A stretch of 64,000 bases of DNA from Jackrogersella multiformis (lineage: Eukaryota; Ascomycota; Sordariomycetes; Xylariales; Hypoxylaceae): NCBI GenBank assembly GCA_902806575.1, contig CADCXD010000011.1, forward strand, positions 558,001 to 622,000, read 5' to 3'. Both the position numbers and the translations under genes were made by a program. Below, piece after piece: positions 12,019 through 23,870 of the stretch; positions within the stretch are counted from its first letter, which is position 1; each line of letters opens with the position of its first letter. Under the pieces are notes generated by a model that ran no database searches, was not told where the DNA came from, and saw only the letters and a list, made by a program, of their open reading frames with translations.

Positions 12019-12833
12019 AGCTCGGGATATGCGGGGGCCCGGGCGGACGGATGGGGGGTATAGTAGGGCGGACGGCAAGCGAAGGCGGCGCGATATAGCT
12101 AACGTGCCAGTTTCCGTTTCCGATGATGGCAAAAGTATCGATTTTTGAAGAAGATCGATAATGCGAAATCCCATGCACAGTCTAGTATCGCGATAAACGA
12201 TAAATACAAGTCTATAAAAGACTTAACGAAGCTGGGAATCTTAGCCTATTAATACTAGCAAGATAACGGAAGCGCATCGCATGATTATAGGTGGATCACG
12301 GGTAGACGAGCAAGAAGGTGATGGCGCAATACTAGCTACGGCGGGGCCGTCCGATTTGCTGAGGCCGGCGCCCGGAATCCCTCCACCTTGTGTGGTCAGC
12401 ATGTACGTACTGGAAGTTGTGTTGTCCCTAAAAGACTATCTACATTCTGGGGCTGTCCTGTCAGACTATGAAGGAGCTGCGCACATAACTGACTATGTAC
12501 ACGATTGCCATGATGCTAGACTTGAAAATGGGGAAGTAGTTAACTCGAAACGAAAAGAAATCATTCATCTCATGCCTCTGACCAAATCTCTGCGATGCCT
12601 GCAGCTAGGGGTATCAGCAGCGCATTGGCAGCATATCGGCCAATCATCTCGAAAACTCGGCAAACATAGGTAGGAAACATAGGACACATTGAAAACCTAG
12701 CAAACCCATTTCCTGGAATGAACACCCAGGACCAATCCGTTGTGCAATAAAATCTCGTCTTACTCCCCTGTACATGTGCTCCGTGTGAATATCCGTGGGG
12801 ACATTATAAAACTAAGGTGGAAATCTCGAATGC
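12019..12833. other. Intergenic between FMO and RAD7
   Basis: FMO promoter side and the 3' end of RAD7. One 130-codon open frame (12281-12673, +) lies here but has no recognisable motif, so I do not call it a gene. Confidence 0.45.
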
Positions 12834-14865
12834 TCAATCCCCAGTGCCTTCGATGATCATACCCATGGCGTTCGGGACACCAACTACGATCTTACCCCAG
12901 GGGACACGGACTTCCTTCAACTGTAGGTAACGAGGTTAGCGATACATGTTTCAAGACATTGACAAGAGGCCAACACGAGCAGACGACCTTATTCAATGCA
13001 CCGGCAAGGGTAAAGAAGAAATAAATAAGAAATGACTTACCTTCATGCAACCAAACACATTCAGCTTTTTCAGACCGGGGCAGCTTCTGAAAATCGACCC
13101 GACGATAAAATCCGTCACCTCTTCACAAAAGCTGACCTCGAGATCCAAGAGCTTAGGATACACCTTGTCAGAAGAGAATACGTCTTCGAACGCTTCTCGA
13201 GAAATATGTCTACAAGCGTGAACGTTAAGCTTCTTTAGATTGTGGCCCGAGTGGTTCATTAAGGCTCGGAAGCCATCCGAACAGAGGCCAACCTTGTCAG
13301 GGTTCTCTCTAGGTTTGGTGGAGTCGACATGCCGGCATAGTTCTAGGTCGATGAACGATAGCGGTTTGTTCTTCCAGCCCGTGAAGAGTCGGATAAATCC
13401 TGCATCGGTCATGAGCTCGCTATGGGTGATGCGGAGTTTTGCCAAAGAAGTGCAATTGTCATGTATCGCATCAAGTAAATAGTCATCAATGCCGGGCACC
13501 ATTCTAAGAGAGAATGTACGCAAGTTCTTCCCTATCTTCTCGATGATTTGGACGTAAGGCACGGTAGAAGTCTGCTTGATTAGCTGTAGACTTAGGCGCT
13601 TAAGACTCTCTAGGTTTCCGATGTATTTTAACCCTTCATCTGAGACCTGCTGGTTATGACAGATCTTGAGCTGGGCTAGAGATGGGCAATAGTCTTGCAG
13701 CGACATAACGGTCTTGTCGCTGAAGTGTCTGTCCGTAAAATAAACACGTAGACTCTCAAGGTTCTTGCCCTTCGCCTTCAGGTACTTCTCCCAACATGCT
13801 TCAGTGAGCAGATTCGCACCAGCAAGATAGATGCTATTTAGAGTAAGATTTCTCCCTATCAGATACTCCATTACCTCGTCTCTAAATTGGATGGCGTTGC
13901 GGAGCTTTAGGTGCTTGAGCTTGGAGCAGGTTTGGAGGATTCGGATGAAATCCTGCTGACCCAGGAAAGCTGCGTCGTATACGCAAATCCGATCAGCTTG
14001 GGGCTGGAGGAATAGCTCTAGCGTAGTAGGATTCAGAAGACGACGCTTAGACAATTGTCTGGCAATACGATCGATGGCGTAAGGCACAAGATCGCCAAGG
14101 GAGTCGGCAAGGGTAATGTTGTTGGCCAAAGTCTCGACGCAAAGAGTCATGAGAGATTTGACTCCGACCTGACCGTCTAATATCTGGCTTTGAAGCTTTC
14201 TGCGTCCGTGACCGATGGGACGAGTTGCAGCTTTCTTCTTGTCTTTCTTCTTAGCAGCCTTCTCTTCATCACCTTGCTTACTGCCGCACTTCGGACAAAG
14301 CAGGCCACCGTTTGGACCGGAACGTGAATATGGGGTTACGGTGAATCGCTTCTGACACATTTCACAATTCTCTGTTTGGCCGGCCACAGGAACTGAGACT
14401 CCTTGATGGAACATCTTACGGGCCATCTCGTCGTCTCCATTTTCACAGCGGTGGCTACGCTTGTATTTCTTGAAGGCCTGGGACTTTTTAATCTTCTCAA
14501 TTGCGTCGGTTTCCATCTTGCGCTTTTCAGACAATCGAAGCCGAGTGTGATGTTCCTCTACGACCTCATCTTCTGCCTCATCTTCTACCTCATCTACTCC
14601 ATCTTGGGTGGTCGCGGTAAGTGCGTCGGCCGTCTGTGCCTGGCGGACGGCATTCAAATGGCGATTTAGGTGATCCTGTTGAATACGAGTGGCCGAGATG
14701 TTATGAGAGGCCAGGTAGTCCGTCAGCGCAGAGCGAGGTCCCCTAATGCGTCGGTCCCTAAATGAAACGATTAGCGATTCGTTTGATTTTATAGTGCATC
14801 GCTAACGAACGGAGTCGAATAGGACCTCATCTGATGGGATCTCATATAATAGGGATAACTTACAT
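12834..14865 (-). CDS. RAD7: DNA repair protein Rad7 (global-genome NER, leucine-rich repeats)
   Basis: Minus-strand exons 14865..14864, 14757..13041 and 12920..12834, 601 aa. The N-terminus MDRRIRGPRSALTDYLASHN is the conserved Rad7 opening. It is reached only if the ATG is split by an intron: AT at 14865-14864, intron 14863..14758 (GTAAGT...TTTAG), then G. A charged, Lys/Glu-rich linker follows, then a putative zinc site with two CxxC pairs (CEMCQKRF ... LCPKCGSKQ) and a long array of leucine-rich repeats (for example LRITHSELMTDAGFIRLF, LNVHACRHISREAFEDVF). The second intron (13040..12921) brings in the conserved tail LKEVRVPWGKIVVGVPNAMG. In yeast Rad7 pairs with Rad16 and Abf1 in NEF4, recognises UV lesions in silent chromatin and contacts an Elongin C-Cullin ligase. 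Its neighbour across the spacer is RAD16, divergently transcribed. Confidence 0.92.
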
Positions 14866-15074
14866 GGCTGTCAGATATACCTATGTAGTAAGTACTTGAG
14901 TGAAGTTCTGATTGGGTTCGTGATCCGATGTGTAAAGATTGATGATTGGGCTACGTACCGACGAGCGGACTACTGTGTACCTAAGTAAGTAGGTAGAAAG
15001 AGATCGGATACTTGGGAAGTTTGAAGGTTATGATTCATCGAAAAAGGAATAGGATGAAATATCAAACTACTTAG

Positions 15075-15102
15075 GTAGGTTGTAGGTTGTAGGTTGTAGG
15101 TA
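15075..15102. repeat. 7-bp tandem repeat (TTGTAGG)n
   Basis: Direct reading shows consecutive units of TTGTAGG with a degenerate first unit. It sits inside the RAD7/RAD16 spacer. Confidence 0.7.
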
Positions 15103-15802
15103 GTAAGTATGTAAACTAACTAGAAGGTAATAAGTAGAATATAATAAGTAGAAGGTAGTAAGTAGTAGGTACCTAGAAGTAGGTACGTTCACAACCTTGG
15201 AACCTTGGAATTTAACGACGTGATTGAACTAAAAATGTATCAGTAGGTATCTAAGTACTTATTTGCCTCTAGGAGGTACATGTATGTAGGTAAGTTAACC
15301 TACTTGATCGTAGTTGCCAATATTTTTTTTGTTTTGTTTCATTCAAATTCCCGTTACAGCTGCGTGGCTTCTCTAAATAAAAAGAAAGAAAAAAGAAATG
15401 GTGTCGCAAACCGGCCAAAAAGGGTAAACACTAACAGCTTACATGAACCTTGAAGTTACAACACGGTTGCCACCAACTAACGCGTTAAGTGGTTTCCTTT
15501 CAGGAGGTTTAATGGGCTTTTAGCGTGGTTTCGTGCGACACGGAGGGGCGCAGAGGGGCGTGGTGGGATGCGGTGGGGCATATTTTGATGCTAGTGCACA
15601 TAACAGAAAGGGAAAGGGCGCACCTACAGGGGTTTTAATTGGAAATACTTTACTCCTATTGGCCAAAGTGGAAATCGCTCTTTCTAAGGGTCTTATCGCT
15701 GTTTGTCGCTGTACCCCAGAGACGATCAAGTCACGAGCTCGCGTGTGGTAGTCGCGCCGGAGCCTACCTAAATTACCTAGGTACCTACTTAGGTAGTAAC
15801 CG

Positions 15803-15824
15803 TACCTAGGTACCTACCTAGGTA
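15803..15824. repeat. Paired TACCTAGGTA palindromes upstream of RAD16
   Basis: Two copies, 15803-15812 and 15815-15824, two bases apart, in the RAD7/RAD16 spacer. Confidence 0.8.
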
Positions 15825-16276
15825 AGCAACCTTGTAAAGTTACATAGCCAGGTACATATATATGTAACTTACAACTTTCTTACAACTTTCTTTTTTCTCA
15901 CAAATCCAAAATCTTTGATTCTAAACACTAGACCGTCCCATCCCATCTACTTTTCTAATCGCCACCCTCTTCTGTCTTCTGTTTACCACCCTTCGATTGT
16001 TGATCGTGATTAACCACGACCTCGTCGCAACTTTAAACCCAACCTCTACAACTTCTACGTCCTTCCCACTCCGTCACATCACTCTTTTTTCTGCAGGATT
16101 ATACATCCAAAGTGAAGAGCAAGACCATCGTTTCCTTTGCCTCTTCATAGACCTATCACGCCTGCATACCCGCCATCGATCACTCATTCCTGATAACCCG
16201 GTTACTACCTATCTCAATACACCCATCCCTCCTAGAGAATTCTTAAAGACTAATTGGGCACTGCTCTTGTGACACC

Positions 16277-19274
16277 ATGGCGCCGCGAACTAGATTGTCG
16301 ACGGCTATGATGGCTATGGCTAGCAGCGAGTCAACTTCTTCTGCCCCTACCCCAGATACCAGTATCTCTGACGGTGAATCCTCAACACCGGCAACTAGTC
16401 ATACACAAACCCCTGCGCCTGCTACTACGCGTAGATCACGGCTGGTAGTTGAGCTTCCAAATGCTTTCCCCGAACGCCCAACTACAACAGACAAGAAATT
16501 TGATGGATTCGGCGTCATGGCTCTACCTAGAAGTATTAGATGCCGACCTGGACCTGTATCTTATGTCGAGGATTCGGAAGACGATGATGAGTACTTTCCT
16601 AATGACTCATCTCGTGGTGCAATATTAGCACGCAAAATTCAACGACAGGAGGACCAGACGGCTGCAGCATCCTCCACAATGGCGTCTACATTGCCACCAT
16701 TTAGACCTACACGACAAGGTGCTACGGCCCAAGCCAGTTTCAAATATAAGGCCAAAGCTCCTATTCAAACAGCTAAAGGTACGACAGCTCGAGGCAAAAG
16801 ATCCAGTGAAGCCCTATCACTATCTGATGAAGACGAAGACATTCTCTCTAAGGTATCGTTCGTGTATTCCGATGATGACGAACCATTGTCTGCATCTACT
16901 CGACCCAACAAGAGACTAAAGGTCACCACCATTGATAGTGACAATGACAGTGATGATCACGGTGATCATAATAGTGACGAGAACAGCGAGGGATCCAACT
17001 ATGAATCTGATAGCGACGATGCTAGCCAAGAGCTTAACGCTGGCCAAACCAATCTGGTCAATAACAACCCCATCAATCACAACAACGCCAATAACATCCA
17101 GGCAGTACCTTTAAGACGACGTCCGCGTCCGCGTCAGCGAACCCGCTTATCAGGAGCTGAACGTAAGAGGAAGATTCTGGAATCGTTTCATCCAGAGCTT
17201 AAGACAATGTGGGCTGATCTTAAGAATATGCCTATCCTCAACGTCGGCAAAGCTGACCAGCCAGCAAGTATCAAGCGAGACATGAAGCCCTTCCAACTTG
17301 AGGGATTGGCCTGGATGAAGCTCATGGAGGGACAGAGGTGGAAGGGCGGTCTACTTGGAGATGAGATGGGTCTAGGAAAGACTATCCAGGCCGTGTCTTT
17401 GATAATGTCAGACTATCCGGCCAAGGCACCATCGCTAGTGCTTGTGCCTCCGGTCGCTTTGATGCAATGGACGCAAGAGATCGAATCGTACACGAGTGGA
17501 CAGCTGAAAACACTGGTGTTTCATGGCACCAATTCTAAGGCCAAGAATATGTCAGTCAAAGAACTTAAGAAGTTTGACGTTATTATGATGTCCTACAATA
17601 CGCTGGAGTCTATGTTCCGAAAGCAAGAGAAAGGATTCCAGAGAAAAGAAGGCACATACAAAGAGAAGAGTGCTATCCATCAGATCAAGTTCCATCGTGT
17701 CATGCTCGACGAGGCTCATTGCATTAAGGTAAGTCGATAGTAAACTACCATCTTTCCCACGACTAACTAGATTGTAAAGTCCAGACAATCTATGACGGCG
17801 AAAGCATGTATCGCTCTCACAACCGAGTACCGCTGGTGCTTGACCGGCACGCCACTGCAGAATCGAATTGGCGAGTTCTTTTCGCTTCTACGCTTTCTCA
17901 GAGTAAGCCCGTTCGCAGCCTATATCTGCAAGTCGTGTTCCTGTTCCCATCTTGAGTGGCCTGCAGACAAACATCAAAGATGCATACATTGTAAGTCTCT
18001 ACCCGTGAGCGGATGTCTACCTTATGTAGGCGATTTGTCGGCTAACCCGTCCTAGGTAAGCATACCATGATGCAGCATGTGTCGGTCTTCAACCAAGAGA
18101 TTTTGAATCCTATCATACGCTCGAGTATGAACAGCCCCGAGGCTATTGCGGCATTTGATAAGCTTCATCTTCTAACAAGCCGAATTATGTTGCGTCGTCT
18201 GAAGAAGGATCATATGAATGCTATGGAACTTCCCGTCAAGGAGATTTACGTCGACCGTCAATTCTTCGGCGAAGAGGAGAACGACTTTGCCACAAGCATC
18301 ATGGGTCAAAATCAGCGAAAGTTTAACACATATGTTGCCCAAGGAGTTATGCTTCAGAATTATGCCAACATCTTTGGTCTGATCATGCAGATGCGTCAAG
18401 TTGCCGACCATCCCGACCTGATCCTCAAGAAGACAACCCAGGGTGGGCAGAACGTGTTAGTATGCTGTATTTGTGACGAACCTGCCGAGGAAGCGATTCG
18501 GTCCAAATGCAATCATGATTTTTGCCGTTCTTGCGCGAGTAGTTATATCGACTCTCAGGACGCACCAGATTGTCCTCAGTGTCACATCTCATTATCTATC
18601 GATCTGGAGCAGCCCAGCATCGAGCAGGACGAACTCCTCGTTAAGAAGTCGTCTATCATCAATCGCATCAAGATGGAGAACTGGACATCGTCGTCCAAGA
18701 TCGAGCTACTTGTGCACGAGCTCCATAGGTTGCGATCGGACAACGCATCGCACAAGTCCATAATCTTTTCGCAGTTCACCACGATGCTCCAGCTGATCGA
18801 ATGGCGCCTTCGACGAGCGGGTATCACGACGGTCATGCTCGACGGAAGCATGACACCTGCTCAGCGGCAAGCTTCGATCAACCATTTCATGAACGACGTT
18901 GACGTGGAATGTTTTCTGGTATCCCTGAAAGCGGGCGGTGTTGCACTGAACCTCACCGAAGCCTCGCGCGTATTTATTGTCGACCCGTAAGTTGCCGATC
19001 CTTCCCTCGCAGAAGGCGAAGTGCTAACCATGATTGATTTCATAGATGGTGGAATCCCGCAGCAGAGTGGCAGTCGGCTGACCGATGCCACCGTATTGGA
19101 CAGACTCGCCCGTGTATCATCACGCGCCTTTGCATCGAAGACTCGGTGGAGAGCCGCATGGTACTTCTGCAAGAGAAGAAAGCCAGTATGATCAACTCTA
19201 CAGTGAATGCGGACCGGTCCGCTATGGAAGCTCTCTCATCACAGGATCTCGAGTTCCTCTTCAGAGGCAGCTAA
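16277..19274 (+). CDS. RAD16: DNA repair ATPase/RING protein Rad16
   Basis: Four exons: 16277..17728, 17780..17990, 18056..18986 and 19046..19274, giving exactly 940 aa. The start lies in CACCATGG. An acidic, disordered N-terminus (~300 aa, Ser/Asp/Asn rich) precedes the SNF2 ATPase: Walker A GDEMGLGKT (about residue 362), motif II DEAH (about 478) and TGTPLQNRIGEFFSLLRFL. A family-specific cysteine insert (CKSCSC...CIHC) follows. A C3HC4 RING (CCICDEPAEEAIRSKC, HDFCRSC, CPQCH, about 690-730) is embedded before the helicase C lobe, which carries IIFSQFTTMLQLIEWRL, LVSLKAGGVALNLTEA and CHRIGQTRP. All three introns restore conserved sequence. Rad16 translocates on DNA with Rad7 to find lesions during global-genome repair, and the RING acts in ubiquitylation. 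Confidence 0.96.
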
Positions 19275-20011
19275 TTCTATTTGGGATACCTTTCCTTCGA
19301 TTTGTACAATAGGCCGGGGAGTTAGTACCAGATACCACCCGAGGTAAAGGGGTATGGTTAGGGAAGTTAGGTGGGAAGGGAAATCAGAAAGGGCAGAGTG
19401 GCCCTTTTACTATTTGGCGTTTCTACTCTGAGGATGGTTATGACTGTCTCTTGGAAGATGACGCTGATACACGGCGTTGCATTAAGGATTTCGACAAAAA
19501 GAATGGATGTATGATACTAGGAGACCAGTTTGTTTGCTTATAAGGGTTGTACTTATTAGCTACCCAGGTTGACAGTTTTTGTTCTTATTAACTACCTACT
19601 TACCTAGGTAGGTAGGTAGGTAGTTAATTTGTTAGTTAGCTAACCTTTTTGTGAATAAGGTAGCAAATGGATATGATTATCCATTATTCTGATTACCGGT
19701 AGGTATAACATTTGGCATAGGCATTTGTGATATGGATGGATACCTAGGATGAATACCTCCTAGAATAGGTACCTAAATATTTAGCATTGTACCTACCCCG
19801 AGGGGTAGTATGGAGGGAGCCAATTGGATTGGTCCTTGTAACCTTGGAAGTCGGCAAAAAATGAAATTGTACGCCGACTTTAGACCCTCCTTAAATAAAT
19901 AAATAAATACATGAATAAAAAATCTATAAAAAACATCCCACCAAAGATTTCGGAGTTGAGCAACCCACAGCCATTCGGTCCGTGTCGCAAAAGACGGGAA
20001 CTCTCTAGGTC
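19275..20011. other. Intergenic with (TAGG)n cluster
   Basis: RAD16 3' flank and mitochondrial MetRS leader. A TACCTAGG/(TAGG)n cluster lies near 19598-19625 and an (AAAT)n run near 19893-19908. No gene seen. Confidence 0.5.
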
Positions 20012-21935
20012 ATGAAGAGCTCCTTGGGGGTGCTAAACCGACAATTGTCGACAGTTAGGGCAAGTCAAATACTGCGCAACAGATGGCTATACCAATCATG
20101 TATCGTCAGCCAGACCCGGCGCAAGCTGTTCAGCAGCACCAGCACCAGCAGCACCGACACCGGCACCAGCTCAGCTCGCCAGGACATTAAAGACAAACCG
20201 TATTATGTGACAACACCGATTTTCTACGTCAATGCCTGTGAGTCTTCAGAGATGAAGCATTTCATGTCGAGTGTGGTCTAATCGGTCCCTCTATAGCTCC
20301 TCATGTCGGCCATCTATACAGCATGCTGATAGCGGACACCCTGAAGCGGTGGCAGGTCTTGAAGGGCAAGCCAGCCATCCTGAGCACCGGCACCGACGAG
20401 CACGGCATAAAGATCCAGCGCGCCGCCGACATGAGTGATGTTCATCCCAAGGCCATGTGCGATGCGAATTCGGAGATCTTCAGAGATTTGGCGAAGAAGG
20501 CCAATATCTCCTACGACCGATTCATACGGACCACTGACCCCGAGCACAGGGACGCCGTCGAGCATTTCTGGACCAAGCTGAGGGAGAGCGGGTATATATA
20601 TAAGGCCACACACGGGGGGTGGTATTGCGTCAGCGACGAGACGTATTATCCCGAAACCATGGTCGAGAAGCGCATCTCTCTCGTCACCGGCAAAACGTAC
20701 AAGGCGTCCATCGAGACGGGGAAGGCGGTCGAGTGGACCGAGGAGACAAATTACCACTTCCGGTTGTCGGCTTTTCGAGAAAGGCTGTTGAAATTCTATG
20801 ATAATAACCCGGACTGGATCGTCCCTAGAAATCGCTACGTCGAGGTTATCGATTGGGTTGATATGAAGCTCGAGGATCTGTCTATCTCCCGTCCTGCGAA
20901 CCGCCTTAGCTGGGGCATCCCCGTGCCGGACGATCCGAGCCAGACCATCTACGTATGGGTCGACGCTTTGATCAACTATATCACGGTCGCTGGTTATCCT
21001 TCGTGGACGCCTGGTTCCGAACACGCGGGAGGCTGGCCGGTTGACGTCCACGTGGTTGGGAAGGACATCATTCGCTTCCACGGCATATACTGGCCTGCGC
21101 TTCTCATGGCGCTGGAGCTGCCCCTACCTAAATCTATCCTCTGCCACGGCCACTGGCTGATGAACCGGCAGAAGATGGCCAAGTCGGTCGGAAACGTGGT
21201 GAACCCCTTCTTCGCCATCGACCGCTGGGGCGTCGACACCATGCGGTATTTCCTGACGTATAGCGGCGCCATGAGAAACGATTCGGACTACAGCAATGAG
21301 TTCATCGTCGAGAAATACAAGAAGGGGCTGCAGGGAGGCCTCGGCAACCTGCTCAACAGGATCACGAGGCCGAAGAAGTGGAGCGTGGAGCTCTGCGTGA
21401 AGTCTATGCGCGGCGAGGAGCCTCTTGAAATACTGGCGCCGGTCGGTCTCGAAAGCCATAAGAAGCATCTGGAAGCCCTTGTGGGAGATGTGGAATCCAA
21501 CATGGACTTGTTGAATCCCAGCAAAGCGCTGAGGCTAGTTATGGAATTTGTATTCGAAGTAAGTTTTCTTTCACATTCATATTCATATACCTAGCATCCT
21601 TCATACCACCGCCCTCTTCCCAACTCTCCTAACTCGTATCGCAGACAAACAAGTTCCTCGGAGAAGCAGCGCCGTGGGACAAGAAACACGATAACGACGC
21701 CGTCTTCCAGATCGTTTACTACACAGCCGAGTCGCTGCGCATCGCGGGCATACTGCTGCAGCCGTTCATCCCGGGCAAGGCGAGAGAGCTCCTGGACAGG
21801 CTGGGCGTTTCTATCGATCGAAGGTCGCTGCAGGATGCTAGGCTGCACTGCGATGACGCGTATGGACACCCTATGGTGCCGATCAATAAGGGCGCGCAGA
21901 GTAGTTTGTTCCCGCATCTTCCTGTGGAGGACTAG
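20012..21935 (+). CDS. MSM1: Mitochondrial methionyl-tRNA synthetase
   Basis: Three exons: 20012..20237, 20297..21558 and 21645..21935, 592 aa. The first ~58 residues are basic and Ser/Thr rich (QTRRKLFSSTSTSS), a mitochondrial presequence. The class-I catalytic core starts PYYVTTPIFYVNASPHVGH, where PHVGH is the HIGH box. It continues with STGTDEHGIKIQRAA, GWYCVSDETYYPE, VIDWVDMKLEDLSISR, YVWVDALINYI and the KMSKS-box equivalent QKMAKSVGN. An anticodon-binding helical domain follows (LLQPFIPGKARELLDRLG). There is no zinc-knuckle insertion with four cysteines in the CP1 region, as expected for the bacterial-type single-domain mitochondrial form. It charges mitochondrial tRNA-Met. Both introns (59 and 86 bp) splice cleanly. 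Confidence 0.95.
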
Positions 21936-22345
21936 GGACGGCTGGAAGGAAAAGGGAAGGGGGTGGTGTAAATGACGCATGAAAAATTACCTTGGGTAGG
22001 TAGGTAGGGTACCTAGGCAGGTAAACAAGTGTATGATAACGAATTGCAAAAAATGATACCCTGGATGAATTCCCCTTTTACTGTTCAGAGTCTCGAAGCC
22101 TGGCAGTGATAGTAAATATCAATAGTAGAGCGTAGAATTCTTACTGTAGGATGCGCTAATAGCGTGTGGCATTTGACAAATAAAAAATAAACCCGCCTAG
22201 AATGTCAGAATAATAATTCTAATTTTCCAACTTCACATTTCTAGAACACAACGACATTTATATGAAGTCATCTCATAGACGGGAGAAAAGCAAGGGATAC
22301 GAAAAACCGGCCGTGTATGCGATTTGATATATATTTCACGCCGCG
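21936..22345. other. Intergenic spacer
   Basis: AT-rich spacer with a (TAGG)n run near 21997-22015; holds the MetRS 3' end and the start of the acetyltransferase leader. Confidence 0.5.
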
Positions 22346-23596
22346 ATGAGATTGAATGAGAATATTGGTTAGTTTGTTTGGCTTTTCTCGGAGCTTGCGA
22401 TGACTTCGTGGGTGGCCTTGGATCTAGATGGTTCAGAGCGTATACACACACATACACACACATACACATACACATACACTTATATATATCTATATATATT
22501 TCTCTAACTAGAGCCTTTCATCAATTTACGCAACAAACGACTCGCTAATACTACCTACATACGCAACTAGCCATCTCGACCAGCAAGGTGCTCCTCGTGC
22601 CTTACGACGCCCACCACGTGCCGCGGTACCACCAGTGGATGGAAGACGCGGTATGTTTGCCTTTCACATCAGCGCATGCGTAATAATCCCTCAACACCTC
22701 AACACGATGGAATGCGGAGTGCCAGACTATGTACCAGGTAGCTGACAGAGCACCAGGCCATCCGCGAAGCCACCGCCTCCGAGCGCCTGACCCTCGCCGC
22801 GGAGCACGAGAACCAGGCCGAGTGGCGCGCGGCCCGCGACAAGCTGACCTTCATCGCGTGCGAGCCGCTGCCGTCGCCGGAAATTCGATGCGCCGCCTCG
22901 CGGGTAGCAGTCGCCGCGGGCGTAGCCGATGCGCCGCACAGGATGGTCGGGGATGTTAATCTGTTCCTCACGCCCTGGGACGAGCCTGATGGGACCGATG
23001 AGATTGACGAGGTGGGTGGGAGTGGGAGTGGGAATGGGAGCGAGAAGGGCGAGGCGAGGATGAAGACGTGGTGCGCCGCCGAGGTCGACATCATGATCGC
23101 GGACCCGGCGCGCCGCGGCAGGGGGCTGGGGCGCGCGGCCGTCGCGGCGTTATTGATGTTCGTGAGGCGGAATCTGGAGGCTGTGATGGCGGAGTACGGC
23201 GGTGTGGGACTTGCTGCCGGCACTGGTGCTGGTAGGAATGGTGACGGCGGGACTAGTGGTGGTAACAACAGCAACAGCAATGGTAGCTACAGCAAACCCA
23301 CGCTGAAAGAACTCGTAGCGAAGATACACGCGACCAACGCGGGCAGCATTGCGCTGTTCAAGAGCCTGGGTTTCGAGCAGCGCGGCGGGGAGAACTATTT
23401 TGGGGAGATAGAGATGGTTCTTGAGGGGTTCGGGTTGGGGGGTGGTGGTTATGATGGTGATGATGGGATGATAGGGGGTGAAGAGGGAAAAGGGGACGTA
23501 GCTTGGGTGGTTGCGGCGAAGGAGGGTGGGTATGAGGAGGTGGTGTACGATAGGTCGCGGTTAGAGGGGGAGGAAAGGGGAAAAGGAGAAGCATAG
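22346..23596 (+). CDS. NAT9-like GNAT N-acetyltransferase
   Basis: Three exons: 22346..22367, 22571..22650 and 22757..23596, 313 aa. The 22-nt first exon gives MRLNENI and joins after a 203-bp intron to AISTSKVLLVPYDAHHVPRY. The third exon continues AIREATASERLTLAAEHENQ. This succession (opening, HHVPxYHxWM, ATASExLTL, DKLTFI, GDVNLFL, EVDIMIADPARRGRGLGRAA, KIHATNAGSIALFKSLGF) is the NAT9 arrangement. RRGRGLGR is the acetyl-CoA pyrophosphate loop of the GNAT fold. Two Gly/Ser/Asn-rich insertions (around residues 95-110 and 165-190) and a Gly/Glu-rich tail (after ~225) make it longer than the usual ~200 aa. Substrate unknown; the mammalian relative is described as acting on tubulin or protein N-termini, which I would not transfer to this protein. 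Confidence 0.85.
22440..22480 (+). repeat. CACATA/CA microsatellite inside NAT9-like intron 1
   Basis: Alternating ACACAC/ATACACAC units lie between the 5' splice site (22368) and branch region of the first intron, followed by a short TATATA run. This helps explain the unusually long 203-bp intron. Confidence 0.7.
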
Positions 23597-23870
23597 ATGA
23601 GCAACAGTGGTGGAATGTAGACTTGATAAGTATGGCTCTATAGACGTGTTGGCTACTGCAAATGGCAAAAGGGGCCGTATAGAGGCCCAGCCATCGTTGA
23701 AACCCAACAGATGTATGGCAAGCTATCTACTCATTTCACTCTCCTATATGACCAAAGAAACACTATTCTTAACTTCACCGCCTTAGACATCCATATCTTC
23801 TCTATCTTCTCGTCCCCTAATCCCATCTCCCTCTCCTTCTCCCTCTCTATCACTCTCCTCTCTCCATATC

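Larger units (their letters stand above)
14866..16276. promoter_or_regulatory. Shared bidirectional RAD7/RAD16 intergenic region
   Basis: A 1.4-kb spacer lies between the start codons of divergent RAD7 and RAD16. It contains a 7-bp direct repeat, TTGTAGG repeated about three to four times (near 15075-15102), several GTAGGTA runs and two close copies of TACCTAGGTA at 15803-15812 and 15815-15824. Pyrimidine-rich tracts near 15880-16090 lie upstream of RAD16. It is a candidate shared promoter for both halves of the repair complex; no known UV-response element is visible to me. Confidence 0.5.

Noticed and set aside
12281..12673. 130-codon plus-strand frame between FMO and RAD7
   Set aside because: No recognisable motif, signal peptide or splice context; composition not gene-like.
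22699..23280. 193-codon minus-strand frame
   Set aside because: Low-complexity shadow of the NAT9-like third exon.
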